A stretch of DNA of 64,000 nt, from positions 1-64,000 of the forward strand of contig NZ_JBNLBH010000148.1 of assembly GCF_050303215.1 (NCBI RefSeq), given 5' to 3'. Under the pieces are notes generated by a model. It searched no databases, was not told the DNA's origin, and worked only from the letters and a program-made list of their open reading frames with translations. Numbering within the stretch: position 1 is the stretch's first letter; each line of letters starts with the position of its first letter. This document shows positions 33,655 to 42,872 of this stretch, piece after piece. A program made the position numbers and the translations under genes. The DNA comes from Haliangium sp050303215 (GTDB lineage: Bacteria > Myxococcota_A > Polyangia > Haliangiales > Haliangiaceae).

Positions 33655-34782
33655 ATGACGCCCTCCACCCCCACCGACCGCCACTCCGACCACGACCACC
33701 CGGCCCGTTGGTGGCACCGGGAAGGCACGCGCATCCGCTGCGAGCTGTGCCCGCGCCGGTGCCTGGTGTCGCCCGGCCAGCGCGCGTTCTGCTTCGTCCG
33801 CATGGGCACCGAGGAGGGCATGGTGCTCACCACCTACGGCCGCTCCAGCGGCTTCTGCATCGACCCCATCGAGAAGAAACCGCTCAACCACTTCCTCCCC
33901 GGCAGCGCGGTGCTGTCGCTGGGCACCGCCGGCTGCAACCTGGGCTGCCGCTTCTGTCAGAACTGGGACATCAGCACCTCGCGGGCCCAGGACCGCCTCG
34001 CCGACCAGGCCACGCCCGAGCGCATCGCCGACGCCGCGGTCGAACACGGCTGCGCCAGCGTAGCCTTCACCTACAACGACCCGATCATCTTCGCCGAGTA
34101 CGCCATCGATACCGCCGCTGCCTGCCGCGCCCGCGGCGTGCGCACGGTGGCCGTGACCAACGGCTACATCGGCGAGGTCGCCCGGGCCGAGTTCTTCGCC
34201 GCCATGGACGCGGTCAATATCGATCTCAAGGCCTTCTCCGAGGGCTTCTATCGCAAGCTGTGCCTGGCCGAGCTCGCGCCCGTGCTCGAGACCATCGAGT
34301 ACGTGGTGCGCGAGACCGACACCTGGGTCGAGCTCACGACCCTGATCATCCCCGGAGCCAACGACGAACCCGAGGAGCTGCGGGCCCTGTGCACGTGGGT
34401 GCTCGAGCACCTCGGCCCCGACGTCCCCTTGCACTTCACCGCCTTCCACCCCGATTACAAGATGCTCGACCGCCCGTGCACGCCCGCGCGCACGCTGACC
34501 TGGGCCCGGGAGCGGGCCCTGGCCATGGGTCTGCGCTACGTCTACACCGGCAACGTCGTGGATGACGTCGGCGGCAGCACCTGGTGCCCGGGCTGTCGGG
34601 CCCTGCTCATCCAGCGCCGCGGCTATCACATCGGCGCCTACGGCCTCGATCCCGACGGCCGCTGCGCCACCTGCGGCGCCGCCGTGCCCGGCCACTTCGG
34701 CCCCCGCCCCGGGCGCTGGGGCAACCGCCGCCTGCCGGTGCGGCTGGCGATGCCGGCCCGGCCCGCCGAGCCCGTGCGCTAG
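33655..34782 (+). CDS. amrS: AmrS-type radical SAM protein of the AmmeMemoRadiSam system
   Basis: 375 residues; the ATG has GGGGAGA upstream. The radical SAM cluster motif is CNLGCRFC (Cys94, Cys98, Cys101) in GTAGCNLGCRFCQNWDIST. An N-terminal cysteine block (CELCPRRCLVSPGQRAFCFVR, about 23-45) and the GFCIDPIEKKPLNHFLPG segment are diagnostic of the AmrS/PflA-like subfamily. Extra C-terminal cysteines (WCPGCRALL and CATCGAAVPG) resemble a small metal-binding knuckle. It sits directly downstream of its usual partner, the MEMO-like gene, in the same operon. No AMMECR1 gene is in the window. The product would generate a 5'-deoxyadenosyl radical from S-adenosylmethionine; the target is not known. 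Confidence 0.92.
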   Translation: MTPSTPTDRHSDHDHPARWWHREGTRIRCELCPRRCLVSPGQRAFCFVRMGTEEGMVLTTYGRSSGFCIDPIEKKPLNHFLPGSAVLSLGTAGCNLGCRFCQNWDISTSRAQDRLADQATPERIADAAVEHGCASVAFTYNDPIIFAEYAIDTAAACRARGVRTVAVTNGYIGEVARAEFFAAMDAVNIDLKAFSEGFYRKLCLAELAPVLETIEYVVRETDTWVELTTLIIPGANDEPEELRALCTWVLEHLGPDVPLHFTAFHPDYKMLDRPCTPARTLTWARERALAMGLRYVYTGNVVDDVGGSTWCPGCRALLIQRRGYHIGAYGLDPDGRCATCGAAVPGHFGPRPGRWGNRRLPVRLAMPARPAEPVR

Positions 34783-34971
34783 ATGGCCGGTGCTCTTGCC
34801 CGACCGAAGCGAAGAGTGCCAGTCACATACGGCGGTTTGTGGTCCCTGCCGGCCCACCTCGGCGCCCGAGCGTGCCATGCTACGGGCGATCCGAGGGGGA
34901 CCGACCACGCGCGCGCGAACGCGCCTGGCTCGCGATCGCCCGCGGTCGTCTCCAGGCAAGAGAGGTTCGCG

Positions 34972-37900
34972 ATGCACGTCGATCTCGTTCGCCCCGCGCG
35001 GGTGTTTTGTACTGCGGCCGCGCAGGCCGCCTCGGTGGTCTCGATGGTCGCGGTGGTCGCCCTGGCCGCAGGGTGCGACAGCGACGCGCCGGGCAAGGCC
35101 GAGCTCACGGTCACATCGTTCGCGCCCGACAAGGTCAGCTACGACCCCGACACGGTAGTGCAGATCCAGTTTGGCGCGCCCGTGGTCGAGGACACCGAGC
35201 TGGGCCAGGCGTTGGCCGCGGCCCCGGCCAAGTTCGAGCCGGCCGTTCCCTTCGAGGCCCACTGGCTCGATCGCCAGACGCTGGTGCTCACCCCGAGCCA
35301 GCCCCTGACCGCGTCCACGCGCTATCAGGTCACGCTCACCGGGGCGCTCGGCGATCGCACCGACGAGGCCTCGTTCTCGTTCGTGAACATGCCGCTGGTG
35401 GTCTACGGCGTGGGCGGCGAGGTGCTCGACCGGGTGCCCGCGAGCCCGCGCCTGGCGCTCCAGTTCAACCAAGAGGTGCGCGGCCAGGACGTGGTCGAAC
35501 ACTGCTTCCTGCGCGCGCCCGCCAGCGAGGACAAGCTGGCGCTGGAGAGCTCGGACCGCGAGCGCGAGGACAGCGCCATCACCGTGACCCCGGCCGCGGC
35601 CCTGACCCAGGACCGCGACTACGAGCTGGTCTGTGACGGCCTGAGCGGCGCCGCCGGAGACGCCCCGCTGGCCGAGGCCTTCGTCCAGGCGCTGCACACC
35701 TACCCGCCGTTCGCGCTGCGCCGCTTTGGCCCCGAGGGCGACGCCGTGCCCGCCGACGACGTCGAGATCGAGCTGGTCTTCGCCACCCCGGTGGAGCTCG
35801 ACGAGGTCCGCAAGCACCTGTCGATGAACCCCGAGGTACAGGCCATCCGCAACGGCTGGATGGACCAAGACCGAACCCGCTACCGGGTCAACCTCAACCT
35901 GGACACCACCACCAGCTACACCATCACGATCGCGGCCGGGCTCGCCGACGTCTACGGCCAGCGCCTGGACGAGGCCGTGACCCACGACTTCGGCACCAGC
36001 GACGCGCGCCCGCGGATCTCGATGGAGACCGGCATCTACGCCCTGGAGACCCACAGCCAGGGGTACCCGATGTGGTCCCGCAACGTGGGCCGCTACCAGC
36101 TCGACTGCGCCAAGCTGAGCCCGGCCCAGGTGACCAAGACCCTCACCACCCGCATCAACTACAGCGGCTGGGGCGGCGACGACGAGGACATCGACTGGGA
36201 GGAGCTCGGGCTCAGCCGCCAGAGCCACACCGAGCACATCGAGCAAGCCAAGAACAAGTGGCACCTCGACCACCTCGACCTGGGCGCGAAGTGCGGCGGC
36301 CAGGAGGGCGCACGCGGCCTGTACCTGGCCCAGGTGAGCTCCGAAGACATCACCCCCGACCTCGACCGCGAGTGGGCCTACCGACCCTATCAGCGGGTCC
36401 TGGCCAACGTCACCGACCTGGGCGCGCTGCTCAAGGTCGGCAACGGCAGCGGCCTGGTGTGGGTGACCCGCATGTCCGACGGCAAGCCGGTGGGCGGGGC
36501 CAAAGTCACGCTGTACGACGACAAGGGCACACGCCGGTTCTCGGGCACCACCGACAAGGACGGTCTGGTCCGCACCCCGGGCCGGTCCAAGCTGCTGCCG
36601 CCGGAGAGCAACGACGACGACGACGACGACGACGGCGACGGCGAGTACGACGGCTACGGCTACGGCTACGGCGGCGACAGCTCCCACAGCGGCCGGCGCG
36701 TCATCGCCGTGATCGAGGCCGAGGGCGACATGGCCGTGGTCGACGGCAACTGGTCCGATGGCATCGAAACCTGGAACTTCGGGGTCACCCGCGACCGCCG
36801 CGACTCGGACACCGAGATGCGCGGGTTCATCCAGTCCGACCGCGGCATCTACCGGCCCGGCGAGACCGTGCACTTCAAGGGCCTGGTGCGCGAGGTGGCG
36901 GTGGGCAAGGCCCCGGCCGTGCCCCGACGCCGCAACATCGAGGTCACGGTACGGTCGAGCCGGGGGGCCACGGTGTACGAAGAAGGGCTGACCCTGAGCA
37001 GCTTCGGCGGCTTCCACTTCGACCTGCCCCTGCCGCCCGAGGCCGACCTCGGCGACTACAGCGTCGTGGCCACCCTCGGCGGCCAGACCTTCCGCGAAAA
37101 ATTCTCGGTGGAGGAGTTCCGCAAGGTCTCGTTCGAGGTCGCCGTGCGCGCCGCCGACCAGCACCCGCGCCTGGGCGAGACCATGCACGTGGACGTGTCG
37201 GCCGACTACCTGTTCGGCGAACCGGTGCGCGGGGGCACGGTCGAGTGGCAGGTGCAGCGCCGCCGCCACCGCATCAGCGTGCCCGGCTTTGGCGGCTACG
37301 CGTTTTCGGATTACGCCGCGGAGTCGAACAGCTACTGGTGGTACCGCTCGTCGAGCGAGGATTATTACTATCTGTCCGACGGCAAGGGCTCGACCAACAA
37401 GCGCGGCACCCTGCGCCTGGCCGTGCGCGACCCGGCCCGCAACGTCAAGACCCCGCAGGACTATCTCATTACGGTCACGGTCCGCGATCCCACCGACCAG
37501 GCGGTGCAGAAGAGCGTGGTGGTCACCGGCCACCGCTCCGAGTTCTATCTGGGCCTGCGCACCAAGGAGTACGTGCAGCGGGTCGGCACCCCGGTCGAGC
37601 TCGACCTGGTGGCGGTCACCCCCAAGGGAGAGCGCGCGGCCACCCAGGCCACGGTGACCCTCATCCGCCGCACTTGGCGCTGCAACTACACCGAGGGCTA
37701 TCGATCGTATTCCCGCTGCGAGCGGGAGGAGAAGGTCGCGCTCACACGCCAGGTGTCGATCTCGGCCACCGGCTCGGCCACCGGCTCGAACACCGAGCGC
37801 TTCGATGTGAGCGAGCCCGGCTCGTACATCGTGCGCGTGGACGGCAAGGACAGCCGCGGCAACGAGGTCGCCGCGTCCTCGTATATGTGGGTGACCGGCA

Positions 37901-40638
37901 GCGGGCGCTCGATCTGGGAGGACGACGGCGAGCCTCGCTTCGACCTGGTCGCCTCCAAGCCCGACTACAAGCCCGGCGAGACCGCCCGGCTGGTGCCGCA
38001 GACTGGCCTCGACGACGCTACGGCCCTGATCACGATCGAGCGCGGCGGGGTCATCGAGGCCCAGGTCAAGCCGCTCGCCTCGCCCGCCGAGGGCATCGAC
38101 GTCGCGCTGTCCGATATTCACGCGCCCAACGTGTTCGCGTCGGTGGCCCTGGTTCGGGGCCGCACCGGCCCCCAGGACCACCAGCGGCCCCGGTTCCAGA
38201 TGGGCGTGACCGAGCTCAAGGTGTCGAGCGCGGCCAAGCGCCTAGAGGTGGTGGTCACGACCGACAAGGACAGCTACGAGCCCGGCGAGACCGTGACCGG
38301 GACCGTGCAAGTGCGCTCGAACGGGGCCCCGGTGGTGGCCGAGGTGTCGCTGTCGGTGGCCGACGAGGGCGTGCTCCAGCTCATCAACTACAAGACTCCC
38401 GATCCCATGCAGCGGTTCTACGCCGGGGTCGGTCTGGGCGTCGACAGCGCCACCAACCTGACCCGGATCGCGCGCCTCGATGATCCCTCGGACGTCGACT
38501 ACGAGTACGGCGCCGACTTTGGCGGCGATGACGAGAGCGGGCCGGGCCGGGTCCGCTCGCGCTTCGTGTCGTCGGCGTTCTGGGCCCCGGCCCTGGTCAC
38601 TGACGCCAACGGCGAGGCCCGGGTGAGCTTCGCCGCCCCGGACAACCTGACCGCGTTCCGGTTCATGGCCGTGGCCGCCGACGAGGGAGCCCGCTTCGGC
38701 TCGGGCGAGCGCCGCATCACGGTCAAGAAGCCGCTGCTGGCCAAACCGGTGCTGCCGCGCTTCTTCACCGCCGGCGATCGCGGCGAGGTCGGCGTGGTGG
38801 TCCACAACTACACCGGCCAGGACGGCACCGTCGAGGTCACGGCCACGGCCGAGGGCGCGCGGCTGCGCAAGGAGCAGCAGAGCGTCCAGGTCGCCGCCGG
38901 AGACAGCGTTCGGGTCCGGTTCCCGGCCCGGGCCGGCTTCGCCAAGGAGGCCAACTTCGAGTTCGCCGTGCGCATGGACTCCTATCAGGATGCGCTGCGC
39001 CTGAGCGTACCCATCAACCGACCCTATATCTACCAACGAAAGGTCTTGGCCCGGGGCGAGCTGGGCGAGGGCGACGCCACGCGCTTCGAGCTGCCGCTGG
39101 CGTGGGACGAGGCTCTGGTCAAGGCCGACTCGATCGTCACGGTGTCAGTCGACCGCACCGGGCTGAGCGGCCTGGAGCAGGGCCTGCGCTACCTCATCGA
39201 GTACCCCTACGGATGCCTGGAGCAGACCCTGTCACGCTTCATCCCGCTCACCAAAGTGAAGGACTTGGCCCAGTCGCTGGAGCTCGAAGAGCTGGAAAAA
39301 ACCCCGCTCGATCAGTTCGTGCGCGCCGGCGCGGCCAAGGTCGCCCGCCACCAGGACCGCGACAGCGGCCACTTCTCGCTCTGGCCCGGGGGCGAGACCT
39401 ACCCCCACCTGACCGTGTACGCGCTGTACGGCCTGAACGAGGCCAAGCGTGCCGGGGTGAGCGTGGATGAGCAGGCCATGGCCCGCGGTATCGAGGCCAT
39501 GCGGGCGTGGGCCACCAGCGGCGAGCGCACCCTGGGCCCGGGTGGGGAGTCGGCCACCGTGGCCATGGCCGCCTACCTGCTGGCCGAGCTCGACAAGCCC
39601 GACACCGGCCTGAACGCGCGCTTGTTCGAGGTCCACCGGGCCCTGCCCCGCTACGGTCAGGCCTTCCTGCTGCGCGCCCTGCACAAGGCCAAGGCCCCGG
39701 CCAGCCAGCGCCGGAGCGTGCAAGAGTCCCTGTTCGCCGAGCTCAAGCGCGACGGCGCGGGCGTGCTGGTGCGCGAGCCCAAACCCGAGGACTACTACAT
39801 GGACTCGGACGTGCGCACGAGCGCGATCGCGCTGTCGGCTCTGCTCGAGGTCGATCCGCAGAACGAGCTGGTGCCGGGCTTGGTCGAGGGCCTGATGAAG
39901 CAGCAGCGCGGCGGCCGGTGGCACAACACCCAGGAGAACCTGTACGCGCTGGTGGCCCTGGCCGACCACGCCCGGCGCCAGGCCAAGGGCACGGCCCTAG
40001 TCACGCTGTACCGGGGCCAAAAGCGCCAGATCCGGCGCCGCCTCGACGGCCACGAGACCCTGGTGTTCCGCCGCTCGGCCCGCAACCTGGGCGAGGGCCC
40101 GCTGGTGATCGAGGCCGAGGGCAAGGTCCACTACGTCGTCCGGGTGGACGAGGCCCGCAAGGACCAGGGCGACACGGCGGTGTCCCAGGGCTTCGCGATC
40201 ACGCGCGAATACCTCGACCCGAGCGGCGAGCGCCCAGTCGACAAGGTCCGGGCCGGGCAGCTCGTGCGGATCAAGGTCACCGTCGAGAGCGACCAGGACC
40301 GCCGCTACGTGGCCCTGGTCGATCCCCTACCGGCCGGCTTCGAGGCCGTCAACCCGCGTCTGGCGACCAACACCGCCGAAGAGGAGGACGAGGACGACGG
40401 CTACGTCGACTGGGATGAGGACCGCTGGGTCGATTACGGCTGGAGCTACCGCGAGCTCCGCGACGACGAGGCCCGCGCCTTCGCCGATGAGCTGCCCGAG
40501 GGTAAGTACACCTTCGAGTACCTGGCCAGGGCCACGCTGCCGGGGACCTTCATCGCCCTGCCGGCCCGCGCCGAGGCCATGTACGACCCCGACGTGACCG
40601 GCCGCAGCGTGGCCGGCCAGGTGATCGTGCGCAAGTGA
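34972..40638 (+). CDS. Alpha-2-macroglobulin family lipoprotein with thioester
   Basis: 1888 residues from the ATG at 34972, which has AGAGAGG upstream; upstream in-frame codons do not encode a signal. A lipobox ALAAGC (Cys35) is followed by Asp, suggesting inner-membrane anchoring if E. coli rules apply. Successive macroglobulin beta-domains occupy the first 1200 residues, including FIQSDRGIYRPGETVHFKGLVR (MG3-like) and SKPDYKPGETARL. The thioester motif GCLEQ is intact (about 1414-1418), inside a helical TED domain. Such proteins trap and covalently bind attacking proteases in the periplasm. An unusual Asp-run and Tyr/Gly-rich insert occurs at about residues 547-575. The stop overlaps the pbpC start by 4 bp (GTGA), the common A2M-PBP1C operon. 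Confidence 0.94.
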   Translation: MHVDLVRPARVFCTAAAQAASVVSMVAVVALAAGCDSDAPGKAELTVTSFAPDKVSYDPDTVVQIQFGAPVVEDTELGQALAAAPAKFEPAVPFEAHWLDRQTLVLTPSQPLTASTRYQVTLTGALGDRTDEASFSFVNMPLVVYGVGGEVLDRVPASPRLALQFNQEVRGQDVVEHCFLRAPASEDKLALESSDREREDSAITVTPAAALTQDRDYELVCDGLSGAAGDAPLAEAFVQALHTYPPFALRRFGPEGDAVPADDVEIELVFATPVELDEVRKHLSMNPEVQAIRNGWMDQDRTRYRVNLNLDTTTSYTITIAAGLADVYGQRLDEAVTHDFGTSDARPRISMETGIYALETHSQGYPMWSRNVGRYQLDCAKLSPAQVTKTLTTRINYSGWGGDDEDIDWEELGLSRQSHTEHIEQAKNKWHLDHLDLGAKCGGQEGARGLYLAQVSSEDITPDLDREWAYRPYQRVLANVTDLGALLKVGNGSGLVWVTRMSDGKPVGGAKVTLYDDKGTRRFSGTTDKDGLVRTPGRSKLLPPESNDDDDDDDGDGEYDGYGYGYGGDSSHSGRRVIAVIEAEGDMAVVDGNWSDGIETWNFGVTRDRRDSDTEMRGFIQSDRGIYRPGETVHFKGLVREVAVGKAPAVPRRRNIEVTVRSSRGATVYEEGLTLSSFGGFHFDLPLPPEADLGDYSVVATLGGQTFREKFSVEEFRKVSFEVAVRAADQHPRLGETMHVDVSADYLFGEPVRGGTVEWQVQRRRHRISVPGFGGYAFSDYAAESNSYWWYRSSSEDYYYLSDGKGSTNKRGTLRLAVRDPARNVKTPQDYLITVTVRDPTDQAVQKSVVVTGHRSEFYLGLRTKEYVQRVGTPVELDLVAVTPKGERAATQATVTLIRRTWRCNYTEGYRSYSRCEREEKVALTRQVSISATGSATGSNTERFDVSEPGSYIVRVDGKDSRGNEVAASSYMWVTGSGRSIWEDDGEPRFDLVASKPDYKPGETARLVPQTGLDDATALITIERGGVIEAQVKPLASPAEGIDVALSDIHAPNVFASVALVRGRTGPQDHQRPRFQMGVTELKVSSAAKRLEVVVTTDKDSYEPGETVTGTVQVRSNGAPVVAEVSLSVADEGVLQLINYKTPDPMQRFYAGVGLGVDSATNLTRIARLDDPSDVDYEYGADFGGDDESGPGRVRSRFVSSAFWAPALVTDANGEARVSFAAPDNLTAFRFMAVAADEGARFGSGERRITVKKPLLAKPVLPRFFTAGDRGEVGVVVHNYTGQDGTVEVTATAEGARLRKEQQSVQVAAGDSVRVRFPARAGFAKEANFEFAVRMDSYQDALRLSVPINRPYIYQRKVLARGELGEGDATRFELPLAWDEALVKADSIVTVSVDRTGLSGLEQGLRYLIEYPYGCLEQTLSRFIPLTKVKDLAQSLELEELEKTPLDQFVRAGAAKVARHQDRDSGHFSLWPGGETYPHLTVYALYGLNEAKRAGVSVDEQAMARGIEAMRAWATSGERTLGPGGESATVAMAAYLLAELDKPDTGLNARLFEVHRALPRYGQAFLLRALHKAKAPASQRRSVQESLFAELKRDGAGVLVREPKPEDYYMDSDVRTSAIALSALLEVDPQNELVPGLVEGLMKQQRGGRWHNTQENLYALVALADHARRQAKGTALVTLYRGQKRQIRRRLDGHETLVFRRSARNLGEGPLVIEAEGKVHYVVRVDEARKDQGDTAVSQGFAITREYLDPSGERPVDKVRAGQLVRIKVTVESDQDRRYVALVDPLPAGFEAVNPRLATNTAEEEDEDDGYVDWDEDRWVDYGWSYRELRDDEARAFADELPEGKYTFEYLARATLPGTFIALPARAEAMYDPDVTGRSVAGQVIVRK
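36610..36690 (+). repeat. Low-complexity GAC/TACGGC tracts inside the macroglobulin gene
   Basis: Consecutive GAC codons (seven Asp) followed by alternating TAC-GGC codons encode NDDDDDDDGDGEYDGYGYGYGG. Trinucleotide and hexanucleotide slippage here would change length without breaking the frame. Confidence 0.85.
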
Positions 40639-42803
40639 ACGCCGGCGCCGGTGAGCCCAGCGACCGCCACGGCACCGTGCGCACGAGCGACCCCCGGGCC
40701 AGTGCGCGCACGCATCGAGGCCGGCGACTGCGGCGCTGGGGACGACGGCTCGCGCTCGCGGCGACCGCGGCCGCGGCAGTGGCCATGGGCGTCCTGGCGG
40801 TCGCGGTGTGGGGCTGGTCGTACCCGGTGGCGCGGCTGGCGCCCGAGCTCGGCGGCCCGCTGCGGGTCACCGACCGCCACGGCCACCTGCTGCGCAGCGT
40901 GCCCGGGCCGAGCCATCGCCCGGGGCGGGAGTCCTGGGTCGGACTGGCCGAGATCCCATCGCACGTGATCTTGGCCGTCCTTGCGTCCGAGGACGCGCGC
41001 TTCTATGAGCACCGGGGCGTGGATCCGATCGCGGTGGCGCGCGCGGCCTGGCTCGACCTCCGCGCCGGGCGCTACGCCTACGGCGCATCGACCCTCACCA
41101 TGCAGCTCGTGCGCATGCTCGACCCCGAGCTGCGCCCGCCCACCCTGGCCAACAAGCTGGCCCAGGCGGTGCTGGCCATGCGCCTGGAGCGGGCCGTGGG
41201 CAAGCGCGAGATCCTCGAGCAGTACCTGAACCGGGCCTACTACGGCAACGGTGCCTACGGCGTCGAGGCCGCCGCGCGGCTGTACTTCGACAAACCCGCG
41301 GCCGGGCTGAGCGCGGGCGAGGCCGTGCTCCTGGCCGTAATCCCGCGCGCGCCCTCGGCCTACGACCCGATCCGTCACCTCGACGCCGCCCTGCGCCGGC
41401 GCGAGCACCTGCTGTCATTGCTGGAGCAGCGCGGGTGGATGGCCGCGGACGAGGCCGCGCGCGCCCGGGCCCAGGCCGTGACCCCCGGGCTGCACCGACC
41501 CGCGTTCCGCGCCCCGCACGCGGTCGAGCTGGCGCTGCGAAGCCTGCCCCCGGGGGTGCGCGCCCGCGGCGGCACGGTCCGCACCACCATCGACCGCGAC
41601 CTGCAAGAGGCGCTCGAGCTGAGCGTGCGCGAGCACGTGACCGGCCTGGCCCACCGCGGCCTGCAGCAAGCCGCCATGGTGGTGCTCGACAGCAAAAGCG
41701 GCGACGTGCTGGCCCTAGTCGGCTCGGCCGGCCTCGACACGCCCTCGGGCCACATCGACCACGTGACCCGGCGCCGGCACCCGGGTTCGGCGCTCAAGCC
41801 GTTCGTGTACGCCCTCGCCATCGAGCGCGGGGCCTCGCCCGCGAGCGTGGTCTACGACGTCCACGACCTACCCACCAGCGGGTTTCGAGTCGCCCACCTC
41901 ACCCAGACCGAGCACGGACCAGTGAGCTATCGCGAGGCCCTGGCCGGCTCGTACAACCTGGCCGCCGTGCACGTGCTCGAGCGGCTCGGAGTGCCGGCGC
42001 TGATGCACACCCTGCGCCGCGCCGGCGCCGGCGCCCTCGACGGCAACCCCGACGACTACGGCCTGCGCCTGGCCCTGGGCTCGGCCAAGGTGCGCCTGCT
42101 CGACCTCGCGAGCGCATATGGGTTCCTGGTTCGGGGTGGCCGTGTGCGCGCGCCCCGCTGGATCCTCGATGCCGTGTCCGACGACGGCGTGAGCTGGCGG
42201 CCCCCGCCGGCCCGCGAGCAGGTCGTGTTCTCGCCCGAGACCAGCTACATGGTCATGGACATCCTCGCCGACCCGATCCCGCGCTGGCAGGTCTTCGGGC
42301 GCGAGCTCCCGCTCGACCTGCCCTTCCCCGTGGCCGCCAAGACCGGCACCGCGCGCGGCTTCGCCGACACCGTGGCCATTGCGGTCACGCGCGAGGTCAC
42401 CGTGGCCGCCTGGGCCGGCCGCAGCGATGGCCAGCCCACCCAGGGCCTCATCGCCATGCGCAGCGCGGCACCCTTGGTCCGGGCCGGGCTCCTGCTCGCC
42501 GCCGACGGCCGCCGCCTGAGCCTGCCCCAGGCCCCGGACGGCGTGGTCGAGGTCGACGTGTGCGCGCTGTCGGGCCTGCGCCCCTCGGACAACTGTCCTC
42601 ATACACGCCACGAGCCCTTCCGCCGCGGCGCGGTGCCTACCGAAACCTGCCGCTGGCACCGCCGCGTCGACGGCCGGGTGGTGGTCGAATACCCGGCCGA
42701 GATCCGAGCCTGGGCCGAGCGCACCCGGCGACGCGGCGGGAGATACCTGGTGACGGAAGACACGGCCGGCGGGGACCTCGCCTCGGGCCCAGGGCTCGAG
42801 TAG
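40635..42803 (+). CDS. pbpC: Penicillin-binding protein 1C
   Basis: 722 residues; the GTG start overlaps the macroglobulin stop. Basic N-terminus, one membrane anchor (about 37-62), then the GT51 domain with EDARFYEHRG (Glu119) and GASTLTMQLVRML. The transpeptidase domain has SALK (Ser385/Lys388), SYN in AGSYNLAAVHVLERLG and KTGT (Lys569). A shortened C-terminal PBP1C domain with paired cysteines (LRPSDNCPHTRHEPF and TETCRWH) ends the protein. E. coli PbpC is about 770 residues, so only the tail is shorter. Operon partnership with alpha-2-macroglobulin suggests a wall-repair function coupled to protease trapping during envelope attack, an accepted but not proven model. Confidence 0.94.
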   Translation: MNAGAGEPSDRHGTVRTSDPRASARTHRGRRLRRWGRRLALAATAAAAVAMGVLAVAVWGWSYPVARLAPELGGPLRVTDRHGHLLRSVPGPSHRPGRESWVGLAEIPSHVILAVLASEDARFYEHRGVDPIAVARAAWLDLRAGRYAYGASTLTMQLVRMLDPELRPPTLANKLAQAVLAMRLERAVGKREILEQYLNRAYYGNGAYGVEAAARLYFDKPAAGLSAGEAVLLAVIPRAPSAYDPIRHLDAALRRREHLLSLLEQRGWMAADEAARARAQAVTPGLHRPAFRAPHAVELALRSLPPGVRARGGTVRTTIDRDLQEALELSVREHVTGLAHRGLQQAAMVVLDSKSGDVLALVGSAGLDTPSGHIDHVTRRRHPGSALKPFVYALAIERGASPASVVYDVHDLPTSGFRVAHLTQTEHGPVSYREALAGSYNLAAVHVLERLGVPALMHTLRRAGAGALDGNPDDYGLRLALGSAKVRLLDLASAYGFLVRGGRVRAPRWILDAVSDDGVSWRPPPAREQVVFSPETSYMVMDILADPIPRWQVFGRELPLDLPFPVAAKTGTARGFADTVAIAVTREVTVAAWAGRSDGQPTQGLIAMRSAAPLVRAGLLLAADGRRLSLPQAPDGVVEVDVCALSGLRPSDNCPHTRHEPFRRGAVPTETCRWHRRVDGRVVVEYPAEIRAWAERTRRRGGRYLVTEDTAGGDLASGPGLE

Positions 42804-42842
42804 CATCCTCTCGCCGCGAGCTCACGGTCAACCGGATTGAAC

Positions 42843-42869
42843 CGGCAGTAGGCCTCATGCATACTGCCG
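42843..42869 (+). promoter_or_regulatory. Inverted repeat immediately upstream of the beta-helix gene
   Basis: CGGCAGTA and TACTGCCG form perfect 8-bp arms around an 11-nt centre, ending 3 bp before the ATG at 42873. It occupies the place of the ribosome site, of which no copy is visible. It could be a repressor operator or an mRNA hairpin that controls translation. Confidence 0.55.
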
Positions 42870-42872
42870 TGC

